Positions 32,301 through 45,900 of a stretch of DNA of 64,000 nt are shown here, piece after piece. The notes below the pieces were generated by a model, which was not told the origin of the DNA, made no database searches, and saw only the letters and a program-made list of their open reading frames with translations. A program made the position numbers and the translations under genes. Source of the DNA: Eucalyptus grandis (lineage: Eukaryota; Streptophyta; Magnoliopsida; Myrtales; Myrtaceae); NCBI RefSeq assembly GCF_016545825.1, contig NC_052620.1, positions 930,001 through 994,000 on the forward strand. Direction: 5' to 3'. The number at the start of each line of letters is the position of its first letter. Positions within the stretch are counted from its first letter, which is position 1.

Positions 32301-35300
32301 AAAACATCAAACAAGCATGGCTTAGAGGAAAATTACTAATTATGACAGTAAATTAAATCGTTCCATCCTTTTCACTTTAAAGAGGATAAATGGATGTGAT
32401 ATGAACTACCAATTATAGTATTTACAATAGATGAGAAGGGTACGGAGCATAATTTTACCCACCGCACGTAATCTTTCTGTGCTCATTAGCAAATACCTTC
32501 ACAAGCTCCCCCTAGATTGTGAAGAGAACAAGTCAGAGGCTAAGTAATTGATATCCAACATAACGAGGACATATAGAATCTGTAACATGGTTGGTTGAAA
32601 TAATTTCTCTAACTTCAGATTCAGCCAGGTAAAGAAGACTGTGATCTGAATGAGATCGTACTAGGATAAAAAAAATTTCAATCAGATCAAAACACAAAAC
32701 AATCACAACCCAATTCATGCGAATATGCTGAAAATATGACATAAGAAGAATTGCTATTAGCACTTGGAAATCCCAATCTCCAACACATGCCTTTTTTATT
32801 TTCCCTAAATGTCAGGAATTCAGCCAATATGCGTGTACTCACTCTAGGGCTCTTGATTTCAAAACTGACCCCGCACTGAAAACTTGCAGAAAAGCATGAT
32901 GAAGACCAAGGGAGAAAAACAGAGAAGCAATGAACAAAAGACATGCACGTTTGACAGTATAACAGTCTGCATAAACTACCACAGTTGCCAAAGCCAAAAT
33001 TGAAAATCAGTACCTTCCGCTTCCTATTATCCAGCGGTTGAACTTCAATGGCAAGGTACGCATCAACATCATCAGCAGTTACAATATAATTTGGTTGCTT
33101 AGCTCCTAACATATGAAAATCCACAGTACCCAGCTTTTAGATAACATATTTCAAGAATAAAAGGAAAAATGTAAGTGCAAGCCTAAAAACATACCTTCAA
33201 TATAACTAATCGACCCATCTTCTAAATGACGTACCCACTGTTAAACAGAAAGGCAGTCCATTGTCAGGAATGACAAGCAACAAAATATTTGCACAAATGA
33301 AAGCTTCACAGATGCAAGAAATCCAGAATGGTTAAACGTTAGGTATTTTATAGGTAAAAGGATCAACTATAGGGCAACAAGGGGCTGCAAACCCTTATCC
33401 AATAATAGCAGAATGGTCTAACATGATATAATCCCTTTAGGACATCCTGTAGCTTGAGTCTTGTCTTAATATTCGCCCAATCCTGAACAGGGCTCCTGGT
33501 GGTTCAAGATCTTTATCAACAGACGGTAAATCCTGTTACTTCTCATGGCCTCCCATCAAGTTCAAAGCAACTTCAAGAATCCATAATCTATCACTCTAAA
33601 GCTCATTCCTAGAGTTTTCATCTTAAAATAGGAAACGTACCATGATAAGACATAAAAGATTGTAAGAAAAGATGTCTCATCCACGAAAATAATAAACAAC
33701 AGAACCACAATGCCACCTTAGATAACAGGAAGTCTCCAGCCAGGACTACTAAAAAACAAAAGAGTTATTTATGACCAGATATACACCTCAAAGTTGCAGC
33801 TGGTTGTTCCATTAATGGAGTATCCACAAGCCTGCAGTTCCTTACCAGGAAATGCATCACCTGAAATTTGGAGGCCCTCTATAGCTGGTAATGGATCATC
33901 TTCTGCAGCTGCATGACATAAACAATTCTGTTAAAAAAAAAAAAGGATTATGACAGAGTTGACAAGACAACAAGTCAATCCTAACAAGAATGTACTGTTA
34001 CCCTCTGAAAAGGAAGAAGCAGGTTCTTCAAGAACTGGGGGTAGATAGGGGGAATATAACGAGCCGGGATTATCAAGTGGGGCTGCATAGCCTGGCTTAT
34101 TATATGGGGCTGAATAGGGGGAATTCCCAGAAGACCAATTAGCCAAAGACTCTCTCTCACTGTGACTTCCCTCTACATCAGGATCATCCATCTCTGTGTT
34201 GCTAACAGGCTCACGAAAAGTGACTTGCTTGGTAGTTTCTTCACTATGACGGTTGAGAGGTGTGCTGCCCTGAGTATTTGCTAAGTGTCCTGCCATTTCA
34301 CGGGTGACAGCACCCCTGATAACATCAAGAGAGCAAATTAGTACATCACATTGTCAATGATCTTTTTTGATGGGTCTTGTTAACCAGTGCCCCCTGGGCA
34401 CTGGTTAAGACCACTGAAATTGATAATGCATATCAACACACTTTGAAAGAACAATAACACATTTTGTATTGGAATGTATTAGGAAATCTTCTAAAATTTC
34501 TCCCTAATTATATTACGTGATTATATTACGTGATATTATGTGATTTGATTTGATTTTTGTTAGCTGTAAATTAGATATTGATAGAGATTAGAGGCTACTT
34601 AGGATCTTTACCTAAATAGGTTTCTTACTTAATTTAGGTTCCATGTTCATGTATTTATACTCATTGTAATCACTCTATGAGAAATAAGAAAACAGATTCT
34701 TTTCTTCATGGTATCAGAGCCCAAAGGTCCTTTATCTATTCACCTCGAGTAATTTTTTTTTTTTGAGATTGTTTGATCACTATGTCGGACGAATCATCAA
34801 TCACCCAGTCTAACCTCCCATCACTTCTCACAAAGTCCACCGAACCTCATCCCATTCAGATCACTTCCATAAAACTGAATGGTGATAATTTTTTCCGGTG
34901 GTCTCAAACCGTTCGAATGTATATACGAGTTAAGAGGAAAAATTGGCTATCTGACTGGAGATAACGCAGAACCGACGACGAATGACCCCACTTGGGCTGT
35001 TTGGGATGCAGAGAATTCAGCGATTATGATGTGGCTGACCAACTCCATGGAAGAAGATATTGGTGTAAATTATCTAGGCTATTATACCGCAAAGGAACTC
35101 TGGGATGCGGTGTGTGAGATGTATTCAAATTTGGGTAATCAATCTCAAATCTACGAGTTAACCTTGAAGCTGGGGAAGATGCGACAAGGAGAGGAAACTG
35201 TCATGAAATACTTTCACTCTTTGAAACATTTGTGGCAAGAGTTGGATGTATTCAATGATCATATGAGTGGACGTGTATTGAAGATGGTAATCGATACAGG

Positions 35301-38300
35301 AAAATTGTAGAAGCAGAACATATTTACGCTTTCCTAGCAAGGCTTAAAGATGAGTTTGATGAGGTACGCGGCAGAATACTTGGGAAGCAGCCTCTTCCAC
35401 CTATTGGAGAGGTCTTCTCAGAGGTTTAGAGAGAAGAAAGTAGACGAGGAATAATGCTGGGCAAGTTAGCTACCGGCGGAAAGGATGGATCATCGGAAGG
35501 TTCAGCATTGACTATATTCAAAGACAAGAAGGGCCATGTTCCTACAACAATAGTCTCCGAGGCAAATGTAAGCAAGATCCCCATTAACTTGCGAAGATCA
35601 GATGGGAAACCCCGTATTTGGTGTGATTTCTGCAACAAACCCCGTCAGACACGGGAGACCTGTTGGAGGATTCATGGCCGTCCAGCTTCTACAACTAGTG
35701 AGGCAAGGAGACCAACTTCATTCAGCCGTGATAATAAGTCATCTCAACGTATGCCTCCTACTGCTAATGAGGTCACTGCATTCCCTTTCAGCAAAGAACA
35801 ACTAAACCATCTTCTGCAGCTACTTCAAGCTGGGTTCGTATCGGGTAATCCTACTGCTTTGATTGCCCACCAAGGTAGAAATCTAAATGCCCTCTTCTGT
35901 TGTTCACAATCTATACCTTGGATCATTGATTCAGGGGCATCCAATCATATGACTAATATTTCATATTTGTTCAAATCCTATATTATTTATCCCGGCAACC
36001 AAAAAATTCGGATTGCCAATGTGAGATTTTCATCTATTGCAGGCAAAGGATTAGTTCCACTTTCTGATTCTATTAAACTTCATAATGCCTGCAGCCTCTT
36101 GTCTGTTAGTAAACTTTCTAAAGAGTCTAGCAGCCGTGTTGTCTTTTTTGCTTCCCATTGTGAGTTTCAAGATCAGATCTCGGGGAAAAGACGATGATGA
36201 GGGATGGTCTCTACTATTTTGACTCTGATAAAAAACCTCAAGCGTATGGAACTTTTAGTTCTTCCCTTGTTCAAGAACAAATAATGGTTTGGCACCATAG
36301 ATTAGGCCATCCTAGCTTTGGATATTTGAAACATTTGTTTTCTCATTTGTTCAAAGATGTGGATGTTTCTTCAATACATTGTGACAATTGTCTTTTTCTA
36401 AAAGTCATTGTACTCATTATAATCCAAAACAAAAGTATCATGCATCATCCCCTTTTACTTAATCCATAGTGATGTTTGGGGTCCTTCACCCATGCCAACA
36501 AAAACCGGAAAACGATGGTTTGTTACCTTTATAGATGATCATACCCGTTTATGTTGGACATACTTGATGAGCGCCAAGTCTGAGATTGAGTCCTTGTTCA
36601 AATTTTTTTATCAAATGGTTGACTCAATTCCGTACTACTATTAATATTCTTCGTACTGATAATGGTACTGAATATTATAACCAGCTTTTGAGGAGTTTTT
36701 TGATAGAAAAAGGCATCCTTCCCCAGTCAACTTGCCGAACTACACCCCAATAGAATGGCATTGCTGAACACAAAAATCGCCATCTCCTTGAAGTATCGAG
36801 TGCCCTCTATTTTTCAATGCATGTACTTAAATACTCATGGGGGGAAGCTGTGTTAATAGCATCTTATCTAATTAATAGATTGCCTACTCAGGTATTAAAC
36901 TACACTACTCCCTTAGATTGTTTCAAAAAAGTGTACCCCACAGCCCGTATTTTTTCTCATATTCCTCTAAGGGTGTTTGGTTGCACTACATTTGTCCATC
37001 TCCCAATTCAGTGTTGATCCAAATTAGATCCTCAAACTGAAAAGTGTGTGTTTATAGGGTATGCACCTAATCAAAGAGGTTACAAGTGTTACAATCCACA
37101 TACTGGTAAAACTCATATCATTATGGATGTAATCTTTATCAAGTCACAATCGTTTTTTTCTAACAAATCTCTTCAGGGGGAGAATGGCGAAGTTAGTGAA
37201 GAGATTAACTCTCTTGTCCTTCCTACTCCTTTGTTTGAATCTTTGAAAACACCTCTGCCGAATCTTGATGTGTCAAGGATAGGGGGAGAAAAAGTTCAAG
37301 ATCACAATGTGATCAACAAACCCGAGCTTCAGGTTTATACTAGAAGAAAAACTCTTCAAAATGTTGCAGATCAGAACTTTGTCTTGAAGCCTCATCTGTC
37401 TGCAGACCCGAGAGATGATCTCTTGCCTTTGTCATCACGTGATCCTAGTAGTACTCATTTTCCCTCCATTCCTGTCTTAAATTCTAATACTAATGCTTCT
37501 AATCTTGATATGCCTATAGCTCTTAGAAAAGGAGTTAGATCATGTACTCAGCATCCTAAATCAGAACATGTGTCATTCCAAAAGTTGTCTCATCATCATA
37601 GAGCATTTGTGTCAAATCTATCTCACATATCTATTACTAGAAATATCCATGAAGCTTTGAAGGATCCACAGTGTAAGGTAGCAGTTGAGGATGAAATGTT
37701 TGCACTTAAGAAGAATGGCACATGGGAATTGGTTGATGCACCAGAAGGAAAAAAGATTGTTGACTGTAAATGGGTATTTATTATAAAATGTAAACCTGAT
37801 TGGAGTGTTGAGCGATATAAAGCAAGGCTGGTGGCAAAGGGGTTCATTCAAACTTATGAAGTGGACTATCAGGAGACTTTTGCCCTAGTTGCCAAGATAA
37901 ATTCTATTCGAATTTTACTATCTTTGGCTGCTGCATTTGATTGGCCCTTACATCAGTTAGACGTGAAGAATGCATTCTTCAATGGTAACTTGGAGGAGGA
38001 AGTGTTTATAAGTTTACCATCAGGTTTTGCAGAAGCTGAAGGCAAAGTTTGCAAATTAAAAAAATCGCTATATGGACTTAAACAATCTCCAAGAGCGTGG
38101 TTTGAACGGTTCGGGAAGGTGGTTAAAAGGTTTGGTTATCACCAAAGTCAAGGAGATCACACTCTATTCTATAAACACTCAAAGGAAGGTAAGCGTGCAA
38201 TTCTAATCGTCTATGTTGATGATATAATATTGACTGGTGATGACAAAGTTGAGTTGGAAAGCTTGCGAGGAAAGCTGGCTGAGAGTTTGAGGTTAAGGAT

Positions 38301-41300
38301 TTGGGTGTCTTGAAATATTTTCTTGGAATAGAATTTGTGAGATCCAAGAAGGGCATTTTTATAAACCAACGCAAATATGTTCTTGATCTGCTCAAAGAGA
38401 CAGGTCTATTAGGATGTAAATCAGTAGAGACCCCTGTGGAACCAAATATGAAGCTTGAACTTGCCAAGGCTGAAGAAGTGATAGACAGAAAAAGGTATCA
38501 AAGGCTTGTTGGTCGACTTATTTACTTATCTCATACTCGACCTAATATATTGTTTGCTGTAAGTATGGTGAGCCAATTCATGCACTCACCAGGGCCAAGG
38601 TATTTTGAAGCAGTATATAGAATTCTAGGCTACTTGAAGGGAAGTCCTAGTAAAGGTCTAATGTTTGAAAAACATGGACATCTGGAAATTGAGGTGTTCA
38701 CCAATGCAGATTGGGCTGGAAGCAATATGGATAGGAGATCTACTTCAGGCTACTACACCTTTATTGGTGGTAATTTAGTCACTTGGAAGAGTAAAAAGTA
38801 GAGTGTGGTGGCAAGAAGCAGTGCTGAAGCTGAATTTCGGTTAGTAGCACATGGCGTATGCGAAGTTATATGGATTAAAGGTATCTTGGATGAACTATAG
38901 ATTCCAAGTTCCATACCAATGAAAGTGTATTGCGACAATAAGGCAGCAATCGCAATTGCTCATAATCCCGTGTTACATGAACAGACAAAGCATGTGGAAG
39001 TTGATAAACACTTCATCAAAGAAAAACTTGATAGCGGACTAATTTGTATGCCGTTTATTTCAAGTGATGATCAGGCTGCTGACAACATTCTGACCAAGGG
39101 ATTACATAAAAGGCAATTCGTTTGTCTAGTGAACAAGCTGTCTATGGAAGACATCTTCAAGCCAGCTTGAGGGAGAGTGTTGGAATGTATTAGGAAATCT
39201 TCTAGAATTTCTCCCTGATTATATTACGTGATTATATTACGTGATATTATGTGATTTGATTTGATTTTTGTTAGCTATAAATTAGATATTGATAGAGATT
39301 AGAGGCTACTTAGGATCTTTACTTAAATAGGTTTCTTACCTAATTTAGGTTATCTGTTCATGTATTTATACTCATTGCAATCACTCTATGAGAAATAAGA
39401 AAACAGATTCTTTTCTTCATTTTGGAAAGTCCCCAGCTTCAAATTGAAATATTATGCTTCCAAAGCACAATAAATGAGGCTTAACAAGTACCCTAGGGGC
39501 CTTTTAACATTTTCCTTTTCTGGTAACTGATTCATGACATCATATTCATATCAGGACAATGCTTGACAACTCCAGTCAAATATTTTCTGCTTCCCTTTTC
39601 AACAAAATGGTCAAACTAAAGTATTTATAGTAAATAAAGGGTCAAAGAAACTCTCCAGTTAAAAGACTCGGTCCACCCAAGGACTCATTATCCTAGAAGT
39701 TCATCTCACACATGGAAAAAGGTATTTGCAGAAAAAAGATTACAGTAGCAATAAACCATCAGCCAAAAAAGTTAAACATTTGCCAGGAAGAAGGTTGGGA
39801 TCACAAAACCAACATAAGGAGTCTACCTCTGTGAATGCAAATCTTCTGTGCTAGAGAACTGATAAACATCACCAACTCCTGTGCCCTTTTAAATAGCTAC
39901 AGAATGTTTGATAAAAAAATGCATGCGCTGATACTAAAAATTTATTGCTGTAATCACATGGTCTACTCCAAGATTCATAGGCAAGCAGCATTGTTCATAT
40001 TGAGGAACATGTGGAGTAGAAAAACTATGAATTTCACATTTGTCAAGTCCAAGAGCACCATAGGGCAGAACTTAAGTATATGCAAGCAATCAACACAATA
40101 ATTCAACGAAGACTGATCCCACCAACAAACGCAGATAGTTGAAATGTGTTACAATCAGTTCACAGTTACAGTAGGCTCCATTTGACCAAGCTCACCTGCT
40201 TGCAAGGGGTGAATACCTCCCTATGTCATCTGGTTCCATGTTTTTGGGTAGGACACCTCCGAAAGCAGTCTGATGGGCATTCAATGCATCCCACCCAGCA
40301 CTTGGCCGAGCATCAGAAGAAACTGGTGCATTTCCTAGGGAAAAAGGAGGTTGTGGCACCAGTTCTAGTCCATTTCTCTTCTGGCAAGAAAAACTGCAGG
40401 TATTAGGAAAGATGCTTTACAGGCAAAAGGAACTGAGATCTGAATATTCGTGCATACTGAAGTCGTCAACGCTGCACCAACGGAATAAGCAGGCGACTGT
40501 GGCGCGAAACTTGATGGACTTGCCTCTGAATTCCAAGGGGCCAATTGATAGTGTGATTCTTTCAGTCTGGTCTGAAGCAAGAAAGACGACAATTTGTTGA
40601 GCACCTAAAATAAGATGAGCTTAAATACCAAATTTCACATCAAATGTTGGATGATGTTGCTGCCATCTCAAATCTAGGCCACACACCTCATTAACATTTA
40701 ACTGCTCTTGTAGATGTTTAAAAAGGACCTGCAAAAAAGATGTCCATTGGAAAAGAAATCAGCTATCTCTTGCATGACGCGGCTTCAAACTTCACCAGTC
40801 AAAACGATAGCAATCTAGTAAAATCTATCAGGCACAATTTCCATGTTCAATTTATGTCTGACACTACCCATGCAGTTTGCTATGGCAGCCACAAGAATGA
40901 GAATAGTTTTGGATAGTATCACATAATCATTAATGTATGAAGCATGCCCATATTTATATTGGGAAAGTCAAAACCTATGAGAAAGGCACTCTTGAAGAAG
41001 AAGAAGAAGAAGAAGAAGAAAAAGAGATAAATCAAAGTGCACACATAGAAATCCAGAGAGGAAAAAGATATGAAAACAGTCTATAGTGTCATATACTCGA
41101 GGATAATTCCAGAGTCCAAACAATTTGAACAGATTTCAAGAGGAACTGAAATGCCATTCTTCCATTTCTCAACTACAACTTCCTGTCCATCAAAAGATTT
41201 GATACAAGCCATTAGCAACAAAGTGCTCTTCTCTGTCCCTTTCTCTTTGCTTTTTTACCATCTTCAGATGCAACTATGCAATTCTGCATTCACCCAAGAA

Positions 41301-42877
41301 AATGCAGTTTTTCTTTTTATGCTTCATGTGATGAATTATTTGATTAAAGATTATGTATTTAATAAAGTTCCACCACTGAAAAACCATGCTGTTCGCTGTG
41401 GCAGCCATCAGGATGAGAGTGGGTCTCAATGGTGTTACATGCTTCTACCAAAATCAAGCATCTCAAGATTTATTTTGGGAAAAGATAAAACCCATTAATA
41501 AAAAGATTTTATTGAAGAAAAAATAGAAAGTAGGTCTGGAAATTCAAGTTTTGTCAGCATATTCATGTCAATAATTCATGTCATTAAGAAAATTGATTCA
41601 GCATTATTACTGGGGGTTTTCCATTAGAAATGATTGAAAATGTGGTGATTCGTGTTAGTTTTGAGTTAAAGTCATGTTGTATTTGTGTTTTTCTCAGTAA
41701 ATTCATGTCATGTTTGAGTCATGTTAGGAATTGCCAACCCTGGCTGAGTCAAAGTGCATGTCAAAATCAACAGAGGACCCAAAAAGGGAAAAGATGTGTT
41801 GCCAGTTTGTCATGTCAATCTCTCAGCAAAATTACAGAGTGAAATGAATTTCAACAGATTTCAATAGAAAAGCTGAAATGCTGTCTCTTCCACCAAATTG
41901 CAAGCTTTTCTCTCTTAAAAGATCCAATACAAACAATAGAAGCAAGTTCTGATTGTTTCTCTTTTCTTTTTCCATATATACTGCCTTTAGAAGTAACTAT
42001 CTTACCTTTTTGTTTAAGTTCATTTGTACATCGGTTGCAACAGAAAGTGCTACCACAGAACCAAATGGGAGAATTTTTGGCTGGGCTTGGGACATTCAGG
42101 ACAGCGACGACGGTGCTATCACAATTAATTCTAGAAGTGATCACTGGAGTATCAAAATCTTTTTCAAAATCCATATGCAAGCAAGTTTGATCCTCTTTTG
42201 ATTTGCCAGCTGTATTAGTGCATTTTTAGCTTCTCAATAATTCTGTCCTTTGTTTGGTTGAGTCCTTTAGGTAAAAGAATTACCAAAGCTCTGACATTTA
42301 AGCTACTAAAGTTATTGCTTCAAAAACAAAATCAAAATACAAAGGGTGCATGTGTTTCTTGGAAAATCATTGATTTGAAAAATATTTTCCTAAAATTAAC
42401 AGTTTGTATCGCTTATAAAAATTAATGAATGAAAAACAACTTTGATCATAAATGATGTTATGGCATAGATTGTTGTTGTAAATGAAAAAATTTTCCATCG
42501 ACTAATTTTTTTAAATTTTTTTAAGCAATACAAACTATCATTTTTAGTAAATGTTTTCTATGCCATTGATTTTCTGTGTAATAAAGGCACCCCGTAAAAA
42601 CGTATTTAGCCAGTCTTAGTCTACAAGGAAGGCACAAGAACATCATGAATTTACAAGAACAGAGAGACGATATACAACTCACGTGTAATGGACTAGGAAC
42701 AACTCCATGATTTGGACATACCTTGACATTGCTAACAATTGACTGAGCATCGAGGACTGGAGGCTGCAGAGAATACTCTGCAAGGAGAGGCAGCAAAGAT
42801 TGCACAAATGTCAATCTTTCTTGCTGTGCAGCCTGGGAGACAAAAACAAGAACCTCAAAATTTGCTTTTTCCTAAAC

Positions 42878-42928
<51 letters not shown>

Positions 42929-45900
42929 CAGAGTAAGATTCTGGATTAGATTTGTTAATGATGATACTACAACATGATGTACAAGTGTGTCATTTACTCT
43001 TACCTTTTCAGCAACAGCCCATTTTGGCACCAGAATTTAACAATATCTTAGGTAATAATGAAGACCTATATGTAGTGGCTGACCCAAATTTGAGACCTAG
43101 GGTTGGTGAAGCCAGATTTCTCTGACAAGCCTAAACATAGTCTCCCAATTTATACTCTTCCTTTGAAAAATTGTACTTCCGTTTTGAGTTCCTATTTGCC
43201 AGTTGATCTTTCATTTAATTAAGGGAGAGAGAGAGAGAGAGGAGAGGAGAGGGGGGTTATGCTTCTGGTTTTTACAAAAGGGAACCACAACCCTACTTGA
43301 GGAGGCCCATATTTATCTTGTTATTTTTACAGAAAATGATAGTAACATTTAATTTGCATGCACATATATGTAGATACACATACAAATACGATGTTCTTAC
43401 TTTTTACTTTGTTTTATTCATCTCAGGAACACAAGGTTCTAATTATTGTAAGTTGAACCATGCGCATCTTGTAAAAACATCATTTCCTAGAGACTTTGAG
43501 ATTCCTCTCTCCCCTTCTTCAAGTCAGAAAATCAATGGCTACAGTTTGATAGGACAAGGTCAAATTTTTATTAACTCAATGTCAAACCACGTAAAAGGAG
43601 TAGACGCCTTCAGATAACATGTATACTCAAGTTTATCTCAGCTTTGAAATCAGTAGACAAACTTTTTACCATGTTATTCATTTCTTTTTACAGGTAAAAA
43701 GAAGATCGATTATAGAGCACCAAGGGGTGCTGACCCATATACAAAAAGACCTCAAATAACCAAAGCCATTTGCAAAACAACTCTCTAAATCAAATCACCT
43801 GAGGCATTTAATCCATAAGAAAGTTTCCACTCTACCAAAAGTGTAAAACCCTAAATGAAAGATCACATGACATGTGCATAAGCATGTCACACATCACCAT
43901 GCGGTGGCTATTACATTTTCATGCATAAGCAAACCTAGAGAATGTCAATGCATATCACATGTGCACATAATTCATCCCACATTTCTGTTGAAATAACAAA
44001 TTTTCGAATGAAGATCAACAATCGAATCAAAGATATTATATGACTGTCATTTGCCAAGTTTCCATTTCATTTTTCTTTAAATTGAAATGAATTGTTATTC
44101 TGTATGGAGTCATGTACTATTTACAAGACTATGGCTCCACCCATTATGGGAACCATTAGTAGTTACTAGTGGCAAGAACTTTGGAAGTATCAACAAGAAA
44201 GCCACAATTAGCGGGGGCGGAACTCACACAATTAATAAGACTGGTCACATATAAAGGGATTATTCTCTAAGTTCAGTGGAGATGGTGGCAAATCTCTGCC
44301 CCCAGGTCTGCTGGTGCCTATATGAGGAGCAAGTACCCCCCCCCCAAAAAAAAAAAAAAAGGATAGGAGGGGCAAGGAGAATTCTATTTGCATTTTTGTC
44401 ACACTTTCCTTTGAGACAAGTTAATGAGAACCCACAGAAAGTCAGCAGCCTACAACGTGAATGCATTTCCATACCACACGTATCAAAATTTCTTTCACTA
44501 AGCTGAAACAGTAGAGGGGAAAAAAAGGTGTTCTTCATGAAATAAAGAGAGTATTAAGCACAAAATCAGAGATATTCTAGCAAAATACGAAAAGCATGCA
44601 CACTATCAAAATTACCATTATTTAAAAAAAAAAAAATTCCCTAGGACGAGCAAAGTATACCTGCAATTGGTATGACAAACGAATATTTTCCTCCATTATG
44701 TCTTGCCTGTACGACAGAGCTTTAGAAGCAGCATCAACAAGGTCCTGCTGCTGCTGATCAAAGGCCTACATTTCCAAAAACAGAGGGCAAAGGTCCATTG
44801 CATGGATAAGGAAAGGTGAACCAGAATTGGAGAAGTGGAGAGCAATGACTGATCAAAAGCTTCCTACCATACGCATAAAAGCAATTCGCTTCTCCAGAAC
44901 ATACTTTTCGTTTCGTACTTGTGCTTCCTACAAACAAGATTAACTTGTATTACTTCCAAACACTACTTAGTCCAGAAGGAGACTCAAGTAAAAGCCCACT
45001 CTGTCATACAAGCGACCCCACTTATCACTCTCACCTTCACTGAATAATCTGACAAATATCTCCTTAACTGTATAATTTCTTGTTCCTGTTCCTGAACCTT
45101 ATGAATGAGATCCTACAAATATCATTTCATTCATAAACCAATGCAATCAACACAAATATCAGAAGTAAAAGGAATTTGTGGAATCATCCCACAGCAACCT
45201 GTTTCTGGAGGCTGCTAGAATTACTGACTTCCGCCATCCGCATAAGCCCATGTCCAGAGATATTAAGTCTTCTATCATATTCTCCTTCAGTTTGATATCT
45301 ACAAAGCACGAAATTCTGTCTAAGATTCTATACATCTCAACACTGACTTATTGATCACTTTAAGATGGATTGCTCAAATCCAATGTAAAACCTGTTAGGA
45401 GAAAAAGATGTTGCTGATGGTGATGATAACTGAGAAAAGCCAGTATTATCGGTGGGAACTTGAGGACCAGGAAGAACTTTTAATGTCCCATTAGCCTTAT
45501 TGCTTTCAGAGTGGGCTTGCCCCTGAGTATGTCCGGCAACATTCTGATTACTTAGTTTCACCTCCTTGTGAACAATAATAGAACTGGCTTGATCACGTGG
45601 AGAAGTGCCTCCTATGCTGTTAACGCCCTCTTCTGGATTTCCCACAGACGGTATAGATTGTTGAGCATCATTGACTCTGCGAAGAAGGCCATCTGGTGCC
45701 CCAACATCATGTCTTGAAGCCATTGATTCATATGATTTCTGCAAGAGAAAGAGTCCATTAATAGTCATGACTCATTAGTACTAATGACCCCTGAGATTTC
45801 TTGATCAATGTGTGGTTGAAAAATACAAAAATCAAAAGCTGGGTCACAAAACTACAACACACAAAATTGCAAAATTGCATAATGCAGTAACTACTGATTT

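Larger units (their letters stand above)
34467..39419 (+). mobile_element. Ty1-copia LTR retrotransposon, full-length but decayed, in intron 11
   Basis: Two 242-bp LTRs (34467-34708 and 39178-39419) bracket gag and pol remnants in copia order. The element is flanked by the 5-bp duplication TTTTG (34462-34466 and 39420-39424). The LTRs differ at about 10 positions (near 96% identity), including the first dinucleotide, TG in the 3' copy and TA in the 5' copy. Frameshifts and stops occur throughout. It sits in the sense opposite to the host gene, in a 5.9-kb intron. Confidence 0.95.
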
